Source: Desulforhopalus sp. (lineage in GTDB: Bacteria > Desulfobacterota > Desulfobulbia > Desulfobulbales > Desulfocapsaceae). From it: a DNA stretch of 64,000 nucleotides. Positions within the stretch are counted from its first letter, which is position 1. Every line of letters begins with the position of its first letter. Shown here in pieces: positions 17,982 to 27,189 of this stretch. The notes under the pieces are model-generated. The model made no database searches. It saw only the letters and a program-made list of their open reading frames with translations, and was not told the DNA's origin. The translations under genes and the position numbers were made by a program. Location of the stretch: NCBI GenBank assembly GCA_030247675.1, contig JAOTRX010000008.1, positions 186,001-250,000 of the forward strand, written 5' to 3'.

Positions 17982-18601
17982 GCCAGTACCCGCAGGGCCT
18001 CCCGAATAAGAACTTCAATGCGCAGCTGGGCGAAGGCATCCTCTCCCTGTCTTTTTTTGACCGTTTCCAGGGCCTTTCTCGCTATCGCATCGGGATAGCC
18101 GAGATTGGTCAAAGCCGACAGGGCGTCAGCAACCACCGGTCCGGCGACGGTCAGCGGCTCCTCGGCACCGGAAGAAAGGTGCATCACGCCGCTGCTGAGA
18201 TGGCTCACCTTTTCCTTCAGTTCAACACAGATCCGTTCCGCGGTCTTTTTGCCGACACCGGGCATGGTGGTAAGACGCTTGATATCGCCGCCGATAATTG
18301 CCTGACAGATATCGGCAACCCGCATCCCCGACAACATCGCCAGGGCCAGTTTCGGCCCGATGCCGGTGACAGTGCGGAGGATGAGAAACAGTTCCTTTTC
18401 TTCCTCCTCGATAAAACCAAAGAGGGTGATGGCATCCTCCCGAACGTTGGTGTGGATGTGCAGGAAGACCTCCTTGCCCTTTTCCGGCAACCGGGCAACA
18501 CCGTCGGTCGCAAGTATCACCTCATAACCGACCCCGCCGACATCGACGACGGCCCGGTCAACACTTTTTGCGAGGACCCTGCCTGTTAAGGTAGCAATCA
18601 T
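17978..18601 (-). CDS. ruvA: Holliday junction branch migration protein RuvA
   Basis: Tetrameric junction-binding subunit. The product (207 residues) has the OB-fold N-terminal domain ([28 protein letters not shown]), two helix-hairpin-helix motifs ([15 protein letters not shown] and [16 protein letters not shown]), an acidic or flexible linker, and a C-terminal three-helix domain that contacts RuvB. It overlaps ruvB and ruvC by four bases at either end. Confidence 0.97.
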   Translation of the reverse strand: MIATLTGRVLAKSVDRAVVDVGGVGYEVILATDGVARLPEKGKEVFLHIHTNVREDAITLFGFIEEEEKELFLILRTVTGIGPKLALAMLSGMRVADICQAIIGGDIKRLTTMPGVGKKTAERICVELKEKVSHLSSGVMHLSSGAEEPLTVAGPVVADALSALTNLGYPDAIARKALETVKKRQGEDAFAQLRIEVLIREALRVLA

Positions 18602-19080
18602 AGATGTAAAACCTGCAGCTGGTTGGCGTGGCAGATGGCGACGGCCAGAGCGTCGGCAGCATCCGGACTTGGCTTGCCGGAAAGCCCCAGCAGCACCTGC
18701 ACCATGTGCTGCACCTGTTCCTTGTCGGCCTGACCGTAGCCAGCGACCGCCCGTTTAATCGCCCGGGGGCTGTAGTCATGGACCAGCAGGCCATTCTGCA
18801 TGGCGGCAACTACCGCGGCGCCGCGGGCATGGCCAAGCTTAATGGCCGAGCGTGGATTGGTGGCCAGAAAGACCTCTTCAATCGCCGCAACATCCGGCTG
18901 GTGCACCTGCACGACCTCACTCAACCCCTCAAAGATCTCGTTAAGCCTATAGGCGAAAGGCTGATCCCTGCTGGTCTTGATGATCCCGCAAACGACAAAA
19001 GCAAGACGCCCGCAGCAGGCGTCTATGACCCCGTAGCCGGTAATCCTGCTTCCCGGATCAATCCCAAGGATTTTCGCCAT
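18598..19080 (-). CDS. ruvC: Crossover junction endodeoxyribonuclease RuvC
   Basis: RNase H-fold resolvase that cuts Holliday junctions. In 160 residues it keeps the acidic catalytic set: Asp in ILGIDPGSRITGYG, Glu in VAAIEEVFLATN, and the paired Asp residues of SPDAADALAVAICHA. The length is normal. It is followed directly by ruvA (four-base overlap) and preceded by yebC, an order common in proteobacteria. Confidence 0.97.
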   Translation of the reverse strand: MAKILGIDPGSRITGYGVIDACCGRLAFVVCGIIKTSRDQPFAYRLNEIFEGLSEVVQVHQPDVAAIEEVFLATNPRSAIKLGHARGAAVVAAMQNGLLVHDYSPRAIKRAVAGYGQADKEQVQHMVQVLLGLSGKPSPDAADALAVAICHANQLQVLHL

Positions 19081-19093
19081 TTTTCAGGGCCGC

Positions 19094-19843
19094 TCAGGAT
19101 ATCTGCTCCATCAGGGCGTCATCGATGTCAAAATTTGAGGAAATATTTTGAACATCTTCGTGGTCCTCGAGATTTTCCATGAGCTTCATGAGGGACTTGG
19201 CGACCTTTTCGTCGGTCACCTCAACGGTATTTTTCGGAATCATCGATATCGAGGCATCGAGAAAGGTCAGTCCGGCACCTTCCAGGGCGGCGCGAACGTT
19301 TTCAAACTCCTCCGGAGATGTGAACACCTGAAATTCGGCCTCCTCCTCAACCACATCCTCGGCCCCGGACTCCAGGGCCAGATCCATCAATTTCTCTTCG
19401 GTGGTGATCTTCTTATCAATGGTTATCAGGCCTTTTTTCTCAAACATCCAGGATACACAGCCGGATTCGCCGAGATTGCCGTTGCTTTTGGCAAAAAAGT
19501 GCCGGACATCGGCAACTGTCCGGTTGCGGTTGTCGGTCATACATTCGACGAGGATGGCCACACCACCTGGGCCATAGCCTTCATACATGATCTCGTCATA
19601 CACCTCACCGGCGATCTCACCGGTACCTTTTTTAATCGCCCTGGCGATGTTGTCTTTCGGCATATTCTCGGTCTTAGCGGCGGCAACCGCCGTCCGCAGC
19701 CGTGGGTTTCCCTCCGGGTCCCCCCCTCCCGCCCTGGCAGCGACGGTAATCTCCTTAATCAACCGGGTGAATATCTTCCCCCGTTTGGCATCAATTGCCC
19801 CTTTTTTTCTCTTGATTGTTGACCACTTAGAATGTCCGGACAT
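19094..19843 (-). CDS. yebC: YebC/TACO1-family protein
   Basis: Conserved protein of 249 residues starting [25 protein letters not shown], the family signature, followed by [15 protein letters not shown] and [14 protein letters not shown]. Members have been described both as DNA-binding transcriptional regulators and as factors that help ribosomes through difficult stretches such as polyproline. Which role applies here cannot be read from the sequence. It lies just upstream of ruvC, as in many bacteria. Confidence 0.95.
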   Translation of the reverse strand: MSGHSKWSTIKRKKGAIDAKRGKIFTRLIKEITVAARAGGGDPEGNPRLRTAVAAAKTENMPKDNIARAIKKGTGEIAGEVYDEIMYEGYGPGGVAILVECMTDNRNRTVADVRHFFAKSNGNLGESGCVSWMFEKKGLITIDKKITTEEKLMDLALESGAEDVVEEEAEFQVFTSPEEFENVRAALEGAGLTFLDASISMIPKNTVEVTDEKVAKSLMKLMENLEDHEDVQNISSNFDIDDALMEQIS

Positions 19844-19864
19844 AGTGTACCTATTAATTTTTAA

Positions 19865-20500
19865 TTATAATATCTCTTCTTGCTGCAACATTTCTTCGGG
19901 AGCTGGTTTTTGGTAGTCCATTCCCAAAATAAAAATTTCCCGGCTCTCAACACGGGAGCTCTTTGGTTTCAAAACCTTTACCATCGCGAAACGCTGTTTC
20001 ATGTCAGCGACCAATTCCGGGGTGTCCTCGCCTTGAAAGACCTTGCAAAGATAATGTCCCTTATTGAGCAACAGCTCCTCGGCCAAAGCCAGGGTCTGTC
20101 GCACCAGGGCCAGGGACTGCTGGGCATCCGCCCACCGGTTGCCGGTGGTTTTCGGCGCCAGATCGGATATCAAAACCCGAAAGGCCGGACGAAACTGCCG
20201 TACCGCAACTATCATCTCCGGCGTCATGATATCCTGGCATAACCAGTGAATCGACGCCCCGCCAGGTCTTGCCGCCTGATCCGCCTGCTGGAGATCGACT
20301 CCGACAACAATACCCTTCGGGCCAACCACCTCGGCTGCAAAAAGCGACCAGCTGCCCGGATAACAGCCCAGATCGAGAACGCTGTCGCCCCGGGCGAGGA
20401 ACTTATATTTCTGCTGAACCTCTTCGAGTTTATAGACCGAACGGGCCGGATAGTTTTCTTTTTTCGCTTTTTTCGAATAATAATCGTTTATTTTACGCAC
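19865..20500 (-). CDS. rlmE: 23S rRNA 2'-O-methyltransferase RlmE (FtsJ/RrmJ)
   Basis: SAM-dependent methyltransferase for U2552 of 23S rRNA. The 211-residue product has ARSVYKLEEVQQKYKFL with the first catalytic Lys, the SAM-binding VLDLGCYPGSWSLFA, the catalytic Asp in LISDLAPKTTGN, and the second Lys in YLCKVFQGED. KPKSSRVESREIFILG near the C terminus carries the last member of the K-D-K-E set. Length is typical. Confidence 0.95.
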   Translation of the reverse strand: MRKINDYYSKKAKKENYPARSVYKLEEVQQKYKFLARGDSVLDLGCYPGSWSLFAAEVVGPKGIVVGVDLQQADQAARPGGASIHWLCQDIMTPEMIVAVRQFRPAFRVLISDLAPKTTGNRWADAQQSLALVRQTLALAEELLLNKGHYLCKVFQGEDTPELVADMKQRFAMVKVLKPKSSRVESREIFILGMDYQKPAPEEMLQQEEIL

Positions 20501-20559
20501 GTTTTAGTCCATTTATGATTCTTTGACAAGACGAAATCAGGCTGCCGCCAACTCCTTCG

Positions 20560-22059
20560 TCATGAGGAAGACCGAGCCTGACCACGGCCTTGCAGATAGG
20601 CGGCGACAAAGGCCAAAGCCGCAGGCCGGTCGAACACCGTCCCTTCTACCCTGGCCACGTCCAGTTCGTCGAGAAGGGTTGCAAACAGCGGCCCCGGCAC
20701 CAAGGCAAATTCCTCAATGAGATCCTTGCCGGTCAATAAGCGCGGCGCCAAAAGGACCGGCTGGATATAATCTTTATACACTTTGTGTACGGTATCATAG
20801 AGTTCAGCCAGCTCCGCCTCCATCCGCTCCGGCTTCTTCTCCCCTTTGCTTGCCAGACTGTCGGCCATCGCCAAAAGGAAAAGGCCGGGCAACTCCGCTC
20901 CGGCCCGCTGGCAGAGCTTCAAAGCCGCCCGCCTCGTCAACGGAACCTCCCGCGCGACATTGCAGAGATGAAACGGGTGCATGTGCATGGCGATGAGCCT
21001 TCCGGTGCGCTCTGCGTCGGCATTGCTCCACCGGTTGCGCATGGCAAAGTCACGAAAAATCCGGTTCCCCTCTTCGTCGTGCCGGTAAAAAGTCAACCGG
21101 CCTCCATCGCCCGGCTGCCGGATCCCAGTCACCGGTTTGCCGACATCATGCAGCAGGGCCGCCCACTTGAGACAAGGCCGACAGTCATCCTCTTGGAGAT
21201 ACTCGGTTATTTCTGCAAGCCGACCGGGGTAAAAGCGCCGCGGGTCGGCAAGGATCTCCTCCATCATCGCCAATGTGAGAAAGCTGTGCCCCAGGACATC
21301 AAGATGATGAAATTCCGGCTGAACGACACCTGCCCCCAGGTACAACTCCGGCAACAACACGGCCAGTAAGCCATCCTCGGCCATGCCCCGCACAACCTCG
21401 CTGGTCCTTGGCGAAGAAAAAATCAGTCGCAGTTCATAGCTGCTTCTCTCGGCGGCGACACCGGTTATACGAAACGCCTGTTGGCGCACCTCAGTCCTCG
21501 TTGCCGGGGCCAGGGAAAACCCCAAAACCGCACGCAAACGATAGCCGCGCAGCATCCGTACCGGGTCGGCAAAAAAAGCGCCGGGGCAGGATTGTATCAG
21601 GCCGTCCCGGAGATCCGACAGCCCCCCGGTCGGGTCAAGAACTTGCGGTGGCTGCCCACCGCCCGCAAGGGCCGAAAGCGGCACCGCCATGGCATTAATA
21701 GTGAAGTCGCGGCGCCGCAGGTCCTCCTCGATAGTGGCCGTTTTTTCGCGAAAGGTGGCAAAATCCACCTGCTCGCCCCGCCACACGACACGAACTGCCT
21801 CGTCATCCGGACCGGAGAGATCGACTATGGCACCGCCGCCTAGCTCATCGCGAAACATCTTTGCCAGGGCGAGTGCGGAACACGGAGTGGCGACATCAAT
21901 GTCACCTGATCGCTTCCCGAGCAGCCAGTCGCGCACCGTACCACCGACGAGATATAAAGGGGCGGCACTTTTTTCCACCAAGCGCAACAGTGCATCCGCC
22001 ACCTCCGGGGAGGTTTCTTGCCACAGTTTAGGCAAATTATCCGGGACTACACACTGCAC
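20560..22059 (-). CDS. tRNA nucleotidyltransferase/poly(A) polymerase family protein with HD domain
   Basis: Class II nucleotidyltransferase of 499 residues. The head domain has LYLVGGTVRDWLLGKRSGDIDVAT with the catalytic D-x-D, then RRDFTINAMAV and the DPVRMLRGYRLRAVLGF motif that binds the tRNA or RNA end. An HD domain follows (LKWAALLHDVGKPVT, then HDEEGNRIF). It could be the CCA-adding enzyme or a poly(A) polymerase; sequence alone does not decide. The tRNA-Arg in this window encodes its own CCA. GTG 22059 has AGAGGA about nine bases upstream. Confidence 0.88.
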   Translation of the reverse strand: MQCVVPDNLPKLWQETSPEVADALLRLVEKSAAPLYLVGGTVRDWLLGKRSGDIDVATPCSALALAKMFRDELGGGAIVDLSGPDDEAVRVVWRGEQVDFATFREKTATIEEDLRRRDFTINAMAVPLSALAGGGQPPQVLDPTGGLSDLRDGLIQSCPGAFFADPVRMLRGYRLRAVLGFSLAPATRTEVRQQAFRITGVAAERSSYELRLIFSSPRTSEVVRGMAEDGLLAVLLPELYLGAGVVQPEFHHLDVLGHSFLTLAMMEEILADPRRFYPGRLAEITEYLQEDDCRPCLKWAALLHDVGKPVTGIRQPGDGGRLTFYRHDEEGNRIFRDFAMRNRWSNADAERTGRLIAMHMHPFHLCNVAREVPLTRRAALKLCQRAGAELPGLFLLAMADSLASKGEKKPERMEAELAELYDTVHKVYKDYIQPVLLAPRLLTGKDLIEEFALVPGPLFATLLDELDVARVEGTVFDRPAALAFVAAYLQGRGQARSSS

Positions 22060-22307
22060 CCTTTTCTTTCCTCTTGCACAAGACTATATTTCCTGGCGAC
22101 TCGACCGGCCGATCCTTCTGAGGAATCTGGGTCTTCGACCCTGCACCGTTATCACCACCGGTCCTGAGATATGGATTTTTCAGCACTTCTTTAAAAGACC
22201 ATCCTTCGGACCAACATACAACTGCCCTTGCACCTCCCGGAAGAGGAGGACAAGATACCATATTCAGGCAAAGAAAGACAGTTTCGCGCCATTGCCCCGA
22301 CAAACTC

Positions 22308-23258
22308 ATGCCCGACACCCAGCCCTATCTATATCTGGCGCCGCTTCGCGGCCTCACCGATGCCCTGTTTCGTGACACCCTGAGCCGACATTTCGGCGGC
22401 TTTGACGCGGCCGTTGCCCCCTTTATCACGCCGCAGAAAAAGACGCTCTTTGACGATATCATGCTGCGCGACGTGCTGCCCGACAACAACCAAGGGCTGT
22501 CGCTTGTCCCGCAGATTCTCCATACCGACCCTGAATCCTTTATCGTTCTCGCCCGGCGTCTTGCCGATTTGGGCTATCGCCACGTCAACTGGAATCTCGG
22601 TTGCCCGGCGCCGATGGTGGCCCGCAAGAAAAAAGGTTCCGGCCTCTTGCCCTATCCTGAGGTGATCCTCGATATCCTTCAGCAGGTTATGCCGCAATTG
22701 GGCGTTGAGCTGTCGATCAAGACCCGGCTCGGTTTCCATAACCGGTCGGAACTGGCTGCACTGCTGCCACAACTCGACCAATTTCCATTGAAAGAAATTA
22801 TCATCCATACCCGCCTGGGCGTCCAGCTTTACAAGGGAGCCACCGACCCAGACGGCTTTGCCGAATGTCAAAAACTCAGCCGCCATCCATTGGTGTACAA
22901 TGGCGATATCAATGACCTGGCTGCGTTTACCACTCTGGCCACCCGCTTCCCGACCGTCGACCGCTGGATGATCGGCCGGGGTGCCCTCAGCAATCCGTTT
23001 TTGCCGGAGGAAATCAAAGGATTACCGGCAGGTAGCGCCGACCAGAGAAGAAAACGTCTGTATGCCTTTCATCAAGACCTGGTCGACCGCTATCAGCAGC
23101 GGCTCTCGGGACAATCGCATGTCCTAAGCCGGCTCAAACAGCTTTGGTCCTATCTCATCATTTCCTTTCCAGGCCAAGAAAAACTTGGGAAGAAGATATT
23201 AAAAAGCAACAGCTTAGAGACGTATTGGCAGGCAATTGAGCAGGTGTTCGCGGCGTAG
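22308..23258 (+). CDS. tRNA-dihydrouridine synthase (Dus family)
   Basis: FMN enzyme reducing uridines in the tRNA D-loop. The 316-residue protein starts YLAPLRGLTDALFRDTLSRHFGG. It has the active-site Cys in NWNLGCPAPMVARKKKGSG, the FMN-binding IKTRLGF, IIHTRLGVQLYKG and YNGDIND motifs, and WMIGRGALSNPFL near the phosphate site. The extended N-terminal AVAPFITP segment resembles DusC-type enzymes. It is the only plus-strand gene between the dcw cluster and dtxR, divergent from the nucleotidyltransferase gene across about 250 bases that contain no other gene. Confidence 0.92.
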   Translation: MPDTQPYLYLAPLRGLTDALFRDTLSRHFGGFDAAVAPFITPQKKTLFDDIMLRDVLPDNNQGLSLVPQILHTDPESFIVLARRLADLGYRHVNWNLGCPAPMVARKKKGSGLLPYPEVILDILQQVMPQLGVELSIKTRLGFHNRSELAALLPQLDQFPLKEIIIHTRLGVQLYKGATDPDGFAECQKLSRHPLVYNGDINDLAAFTTLATRFPTVDRWMIGRGALSNPFLPEEIKGLPAGSADQRRKRLYAFHQDLVDRYQQRLSGQSHVLSRLKQLWSYLIISFPGQEKLGKKILKSNSLETYWQAIEQVFAA

Positions 23259-23293
23259 AAAAAAGCTGACTGATTCGAGCGATAGCTGGCTCG

Positions 23294-24343
23294 CTAGAGA
23301 AGCCTCCAACTCTTGAACACTTCGTCGGCCAGCGGCGCAACGACGAGAGGCATTCGCTTGCCTTCAAAGGTGCAGGTGACGGTATTTTCAGTTTCTCCTT
23401 CCGGGAGCCTTTTGCCGAACCGCACAACCAAGGCGGCGGCAAGAGAGAATACTTCTTGTAATTGCGCAGGAGACAAAGCATGACTGCCGACATTTTTCAG
23501 CACCGCTGTCGGGCCGGGCCAGTCCTCCATGAGCAACAGGGCATCATCACCACCTGCAAGACCTGCCACGGTGTCGTTTTCCCTTTCGTCACGGCCAAGG
23601 ATCAGCCAGATGCCCCCCGGCAGGAGGAATTGCCGGCCAAGGAGCAGCAAGCGAATGTCGGCAACGGTAATCTCCGCCCCCCGCAGCAGCGATTCGCTGC
23701 CGTAGAGTTGCTCGATCCGCCGCCCAAGAATCGGATCGGCCAGGGTACAACCACCCGCCGGGGCCGGGAATTCCGTGACCCCGTACCGCGCCGCCAGGGC
23801 AAGTTGCGCCGAACGGCCACGGCCACTCATGCGCAGCAACTTGCTTCTATCCACCCAGCCCTCCAGCTCCGGCAGTGTCTCTTTGAGGAGTTGGGCGCAC
23901 AGCGGCCGCAGCAGCAGAGACCGGGTGCCGGAATCACGCTCGATGACGTTCAGGGTATCGCGGCGCTGGGACATCGGCCTTTGCCCTAAAACCTCACCGG
24001 AGATCAAAAACGACGCACCCCGCTCGGCAAGCATTTCTTTGGCCCGGGAAAACATGAGAATCTTGCAGTCAATGCAGGGATTGAAGTTCTTGCCAAAACC
24101 GTGCAGCGGATTGTGCAGCAACTGGAGATAGCCCGGGCTGATGTCCTCAACCACGACCCGAATACCGTACAAACGAAGCATCCTTGCCTGGTGTCCGGCC
24201 ACATCATCAAGAAGGTCATAGTTGAAAAAGGGGGTGACAAATTGGATCGCCTCCACCTCCACCCCTTGCTCCATGACCACTCTCGCCGCGAGAATCGAAT
24301 CGAGGCCACCGGAGAAAAGGGCGAGGGCCTTAATATTCTTCAT
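23294..24343 (-). CDS. PP-loop ATP pyrophosphatase with C-terminal NFACT-R-like domain (ThiI/MnmA-like)
   Basis: Protein of 349 residues with the adenylation PP-loop LALFSGGLDSILAARVV at the N terminus, a NPCIDCKILMFSRAK cysteine pair near 90, and GEVLGQRPMSQRRDTLNVIERDSG, which resembles the tRNA-thiolating MnmA/ThiI group. The C-terminal 110 residues (LILGRDERENDTVAGL, WPGPTAVLKN) resemble the RNA-binding NFACT-R domain. A role in tRNA sulfur modification is plausible but unproven for this architecture. Its start overlaps the recN stop, so the two are co-transcribed. Confidence 0.75.
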   Translation of the reverse strand: MKNIKALALFSGGLDSILAARVVMEQGVEVEAIQFVTPFFNYDLLDDVAGHQARMLRLYGIRVVVEDISPGYLQLLHNPLHGFGKNFNPCIDCKILMFSRAKEMLAERGASFLISGEVLGQRPMSQRRDTLNVIERDSGTRSLLLRPLCAQLLKETLPELEGWVDRSKLLRMSGRGRSAQLALAARYGVTEFPAPAGGCTLADPILGRRIEQLYGSESLLRGAEITVADIRLLLLGRQFLLPGGIWLILGRDERENDTVAGLAGGDDALLLMEDWPGPTAVLKNVGSHALSPAQLQEVFSLAAALVVRFGKRLPEGETENTVTCTFEGKRMPLVVAPLADEVFKSWRLL

Positions 24344-26028
24344 ACCGAGACACCCCCCTTTCCCAGTAACTCTTTAGCAAAGGCGTGGGTCTGGGCCGTT
24401 GCCGAATCGCCGGCGAGCATTCTGGCAAGCTCCCGCACCCGGTCCTCTGGGCTAAGTCGCACTACCGCCGACTGGGTGCGTCCACCCTCCACGGCCTTTG
24501 ATACCTGGAAATGTTGGGTGCCACGGGCGGCAATCTGCGGCAGGTGGGTAATACAAAAGACCTGGTGATGCCCCGCCAGTTCTTGAATCTTCCGCGCCAC
24601 CGCCTCCGCCGCCTGGCCGCCGATTCCGGCGTCGACCTCATCAAAGATGACCGTATCGACCATATCCTTTTTGGCGAGAAGACATTTCATCGCCAGCATC
24701 AGCCGCGACAATTCACCGCCGGAGGCGATTTTCGCAAGAGGTCTGGCAGGTTCACCAGGGTTGGGGGAAAAATAGAATTCGCCGCGGTCCCAGCCACTTA
24801 CCCGCATTTTTTCGGGTATCTCCTCCACCTCGCGCCAGTGGACGACAAAGCCGGCCCGGTCAAAGGCCAGCGAGGCCAGTTCCTGTCCCATGGCCTTCTC
24901 CATATCCTGGCCGGTTTGCCGGCGCTTCCTGGAAAGCTGCCGGGCCTTGCCCACCATGTCCCTCTCCAGGCCCTGCACTTCCTTTTCAAGGGCTGCGATG
25001 GTTTTATCCATATTCTCGAAAAGAACGAGTTCTGCCTCGCATTTTTCTGCAAAATCAAGAATCGCCTCGATCGAGTCGCCGTACTTTCTCTTCATTTGTA
25101 AAACCAGATCAAGGCGCTCGTTGACCTGGTCGAGGCGATATGGATCATCATGCAGAAGATCGCGGTACTCCCTGAGCTGGCTGACATAATCCTCGGCAAG
25201 AAAGGTATAGCCGCTGATATCTTCGGCAAGCTTGACCGCCGCCGGATCAAGGACGGCCATTTGTCCCATGTTCTGCCGCAGCTGGATAAGGCCATCAAGG
25301 AGGCTTCCGCCGAGAAGGTGGTAGCTTTCCTGGCTGACTTTAATCAATGCCTGGGCATTCTTCAGCCGCTTCTTCTCGGCGCTGAGTTCTTCCTCCTCTC
25401 CGGGCTGAAGGCCTGCCTGACGGATTTCAGCCACCTGGAAACGGAGAAAGTCCTGCTTTTGTTCCTTCTCCTGTTCCTGCTGCCTGAGCGCTGCCAGGGC
25501 CTCTCTTTTTGTCTGCCAGAGCTCGAAGGACCTTGCCAGTTCCTGCCTTTCCGGCCACAGCTCGCCGAGGGTATCGAGAATATCAAGATGCAGGGTGGGC
25601 TGGAGCAGCTGCTGGTGATCATGCTGGCTGGCGACGTTGAGCATATCGGCGGTCAGGTCGGCAACATTTTTGGCGGTAGCCATGGACCCGTTGATATAAA
25701 ACCTGCTGCGCCCGGAATTGTGGAGCATGCGCCTGACAACAACCGAGGTATCACTGCCAAAACCTCCTTCCTCAAGTCTTTGCAACAGGCGGCCGTGCTG
25801 CGGACTCAACTCGAACAGTGCCTCCACCTCGCAGGACTCCTCGCCGCTGCGTATCCAGTCGACGGATGCCCTTCCGCCGGTGAGCAGCTGGATGGCCCGC
25901 AGCATTATCGACTTGCCGGCACCGGTTTCCCCGGTCATCACCACCAGTCCGGAGGATTTTCCCTGATCAAAGCTCAGCTCCAAAGATTCGATCAGAGCCA
26001 AATTTTTTACTCGCAGTTCGCACAACAT
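24340..26028 (-). CDS. recN: DNA repair protein RecN
   Basis: SMC-like ATPase used in double-strand break repair. The 562-residue product opens with LCELRVKNLALIESLELSF, Walker A GETGAGKSIMLRAI, a long coiled-coil-rich middle (about 160-370), and the C-terminal ABC signature SGGELSRLMLAMKCLL followed by the Walker B DEVDAGIGG and FCITHLPQIAA. All are standard. No LexA box was identified upstream. Confidence 0.97.
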   Translation of the reverse strand: MLCELRVKNLALIESLELSFDQGKSSGLVVMTGETGAGKSIMLRAIQLLTGGRASVDWIRSGEESCEVEALFELSPQHGRLLQRLEEGGFGSDTSVVVRRMLHNSGRSRFYINGSMATAKNVADLTADMLNVASQHDHQQLLQPTLHLDILDTLGELWPERQELARSFELWQTKREALAALRQQEQEKEQKQDFLRFQVAEIRQAGLQPGEEEELSAEKKRLKNAQALIKVSQESYHLLGGSLLDGLIQLRQNMGQMAVLDPAAVKLAEDISGYTFLAEDYVSQLREYRDLLHDDPYRLDQVNERLDLVLQMKRKYGDSIEAILDFAEKCEAELVLFENMDKTIAALEKEVQGLERDMVGKARQLSRKRRQTGQDMEKAMGQELASLAFDRAGFVVHWREVEEIPEKMRVSGWDRGEFYFSPNPGEPARPLAKIASGGELSRLMLAMKCLLAKKDMVDTVIFDEVDAGIGGQAAEAVARKIQELAGHHQVFCITHLPQIAARGTQHFQVSKAVEGGRTQSAVVRLSPEDRVRELARMLAGDSATAQTHAFAKELLGKGGVSV

Positions 26029-26187
26029 GGGTTCTTTTTCTCACCTTTTCATAACAAGAAGTCCTTCCTTGACTCTCCACTAAAAGGACTGTAGGTTACC
26101 AAGACGCCGGAACAACCGGCGGGGCTGTTCATCGCCTGCAATCACCCGATCCAGCTTTCCATACCCATTTTTTTTAGACACTTCAAT

Positions 26188-26739
26188 ATGAAAGGGAAAC
26201 CAGACCTCAGTGCCAGCCTTGAAGACTACATTGAGGCGATTTACCATATCATAGGTGCCAAACTGGTGGCCAGAAGCAAGGAGATTGCCGCCCGCCTCAG
26301 CGTCAGTCGCGCCTCGGTAACCGAGGCCTTGCGCGCCCTTTCGAAAAAAGGCTTGATCAATTATTCTCCGTATGAAGCAATTACCTTGACTGAAGAAGGG
26401 AAGACGGTCGCGGAAGATGTCATCTTTCGCCATCAGGCCCTGAAACAATTCTTTATTAAGGTTCTATCCATTAACGACTCAGTTGCCGAGGAAGGTGCCT
26501 GCAGAATAGAACATGCGGCCCCCCCGGAAATCATTGCCAGAATGATCAGTTTCACCGAATTCATGCAGGTATGCCCAAGGGGCGGCGATGAGATGATCAA
26601 GGGTTTTGCTGATTATTGCACCCGGGGAAAACAAAGTGCCAACTGCACCACCTGCGTCTCGCACTGCCGTGAAGTACCGGGGTCCCTGAGCACAGCAGGC
26701 TCTCCTTCGCAAAAATCCCCAGGCAAATCCGGCAAATAA
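26188..26739 (+). CDS. DtxR/MntR-family metal-dependent regulator with a cysteine-rich tail
   Basis: Winged-helix repressor of 183 residues. The N-terminal half (LEDYIEAIYHIIGAK, AARLSVSRASVTEALRALSKKGLI, ITLTEEGK) is the DtxR DNA-binding domain, and RHQALKQFFIKVL and EEGACRIEHAAPPEII are the dimerisation and metal-binding helices. The C-terminal part carries VCPRGGDEMIKGFADYC and a C-x2-C-x3-C group (NCTTCVSHC), a tail I associate with sulfate reducers that might bind metal or a cluster. No metal transporter gene lies beside it, so its targets are elsewhere. The product ends in a Ser/Pro/Lys-rich tail. Confidence 0.85.
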   Translation: MKGKPDLSASLEDYIEAIYHIIGAKLVARSKEIAARLSVSRASVTEALRALSKKGLINYSPYEAITLTEEGKTVAEDVIFRHQALKQFFIKVLSINDSVAEEGACRIEHAAPPEIIARMISFTEFMQVCPRGGDEMIKGFADYCTRGKQSANCTTCVSHCREVPGSLSTAGSPSQKSPGKSGK

Positions 26740-26785
26740 CACCGTCGTGCGTGCTGGAAAGCAGCCACATCTGACTCCGTGACCG

Positions 26786-27013
26786 CTAACGATGTTGTCC
26801 CCCGAGCAGGTGGACGATTTCCCCTTCTTCTGGAAACCGCTTGAGATCTTTTTTTGAAAAAACCAGTTTCCCATCGACAACCACCTCAAAGACCCCGCCG
26901 GAAGAAGCCAGCAAATCCACCTCCGCTCCCATGGTTCTCCGCAATTCGTCCCCCAGACTGGAGGCGCGTGGCTGATAATTTCACTTTGTGCAGTACTCGA
27001 TCGATATTTTCAT
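26786..27013 (-). CDS. Rdx/SelW-like selenoprotein with in-frame UGA (Sec11)
   Basis: A 75-residue thioredoxin-like protein of the SelT/SelW/SelH (Rdx) family that is visible only if one TGA is read through. From ATG 27013 the frame reads MKISIEYCTK, then TGA (26983-26981), then NYQPRASSLGDEL, and ends at TAG 26788-26786. This gives the C-x-x-U redox motif exactly where the family has CxxC or CxxU, and the C-terminal half (GVFEVVVDGKLVFSKKD, RFPEEGEIVHLL) fits the family. AGGGAG lies five bases before the ATG. A hairpin suited to a bacterial SECIS follows the UGA. It is convergent with dtxR. The biochemical role of bacterial members is unclear. Confidence 0.85.
26950..26964 (-). promoter_or_regulatory. 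SECIS-like hairpin for selenocysteine insertion
   Basis: In the mRNA, CCUCC (26964-26960), loop AGUCU (26959-26955) and GGGGG (26954-26950) form a short stem starting 16 bases after the UGA. The loop carries an exposed GU within AGUCU, as in the fdhF-type SECIS, and an inner A-U pair could shrink it to three bases. Distance and loop fit bacterial SelB recognition; binding is not shown. Confidence 0.65.
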
Positions 27014-27189
27014 GTATTCTCCCTTTATTACCCGTTGTAAATGATCATAATCCTGTAAAATGACCTGCCCAGTACCGGACCTTGCCGGTCAAGGCCGCGG
27101 CCCCCGCAGCGAACAAACGGGGGCAGTGTAACGTATTGTTGACAAAACTAGCTACTTTTTGTGCCATATCAATAGACCTTCAGAAAAAA

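Noticed and set aside
26479-26889. Minus-strand frame of 136 codons between dtxR and dgt
   Set aside because: It overlaps dtxR antisense and runs in a different frame from the selenoprotein; it has no family features.
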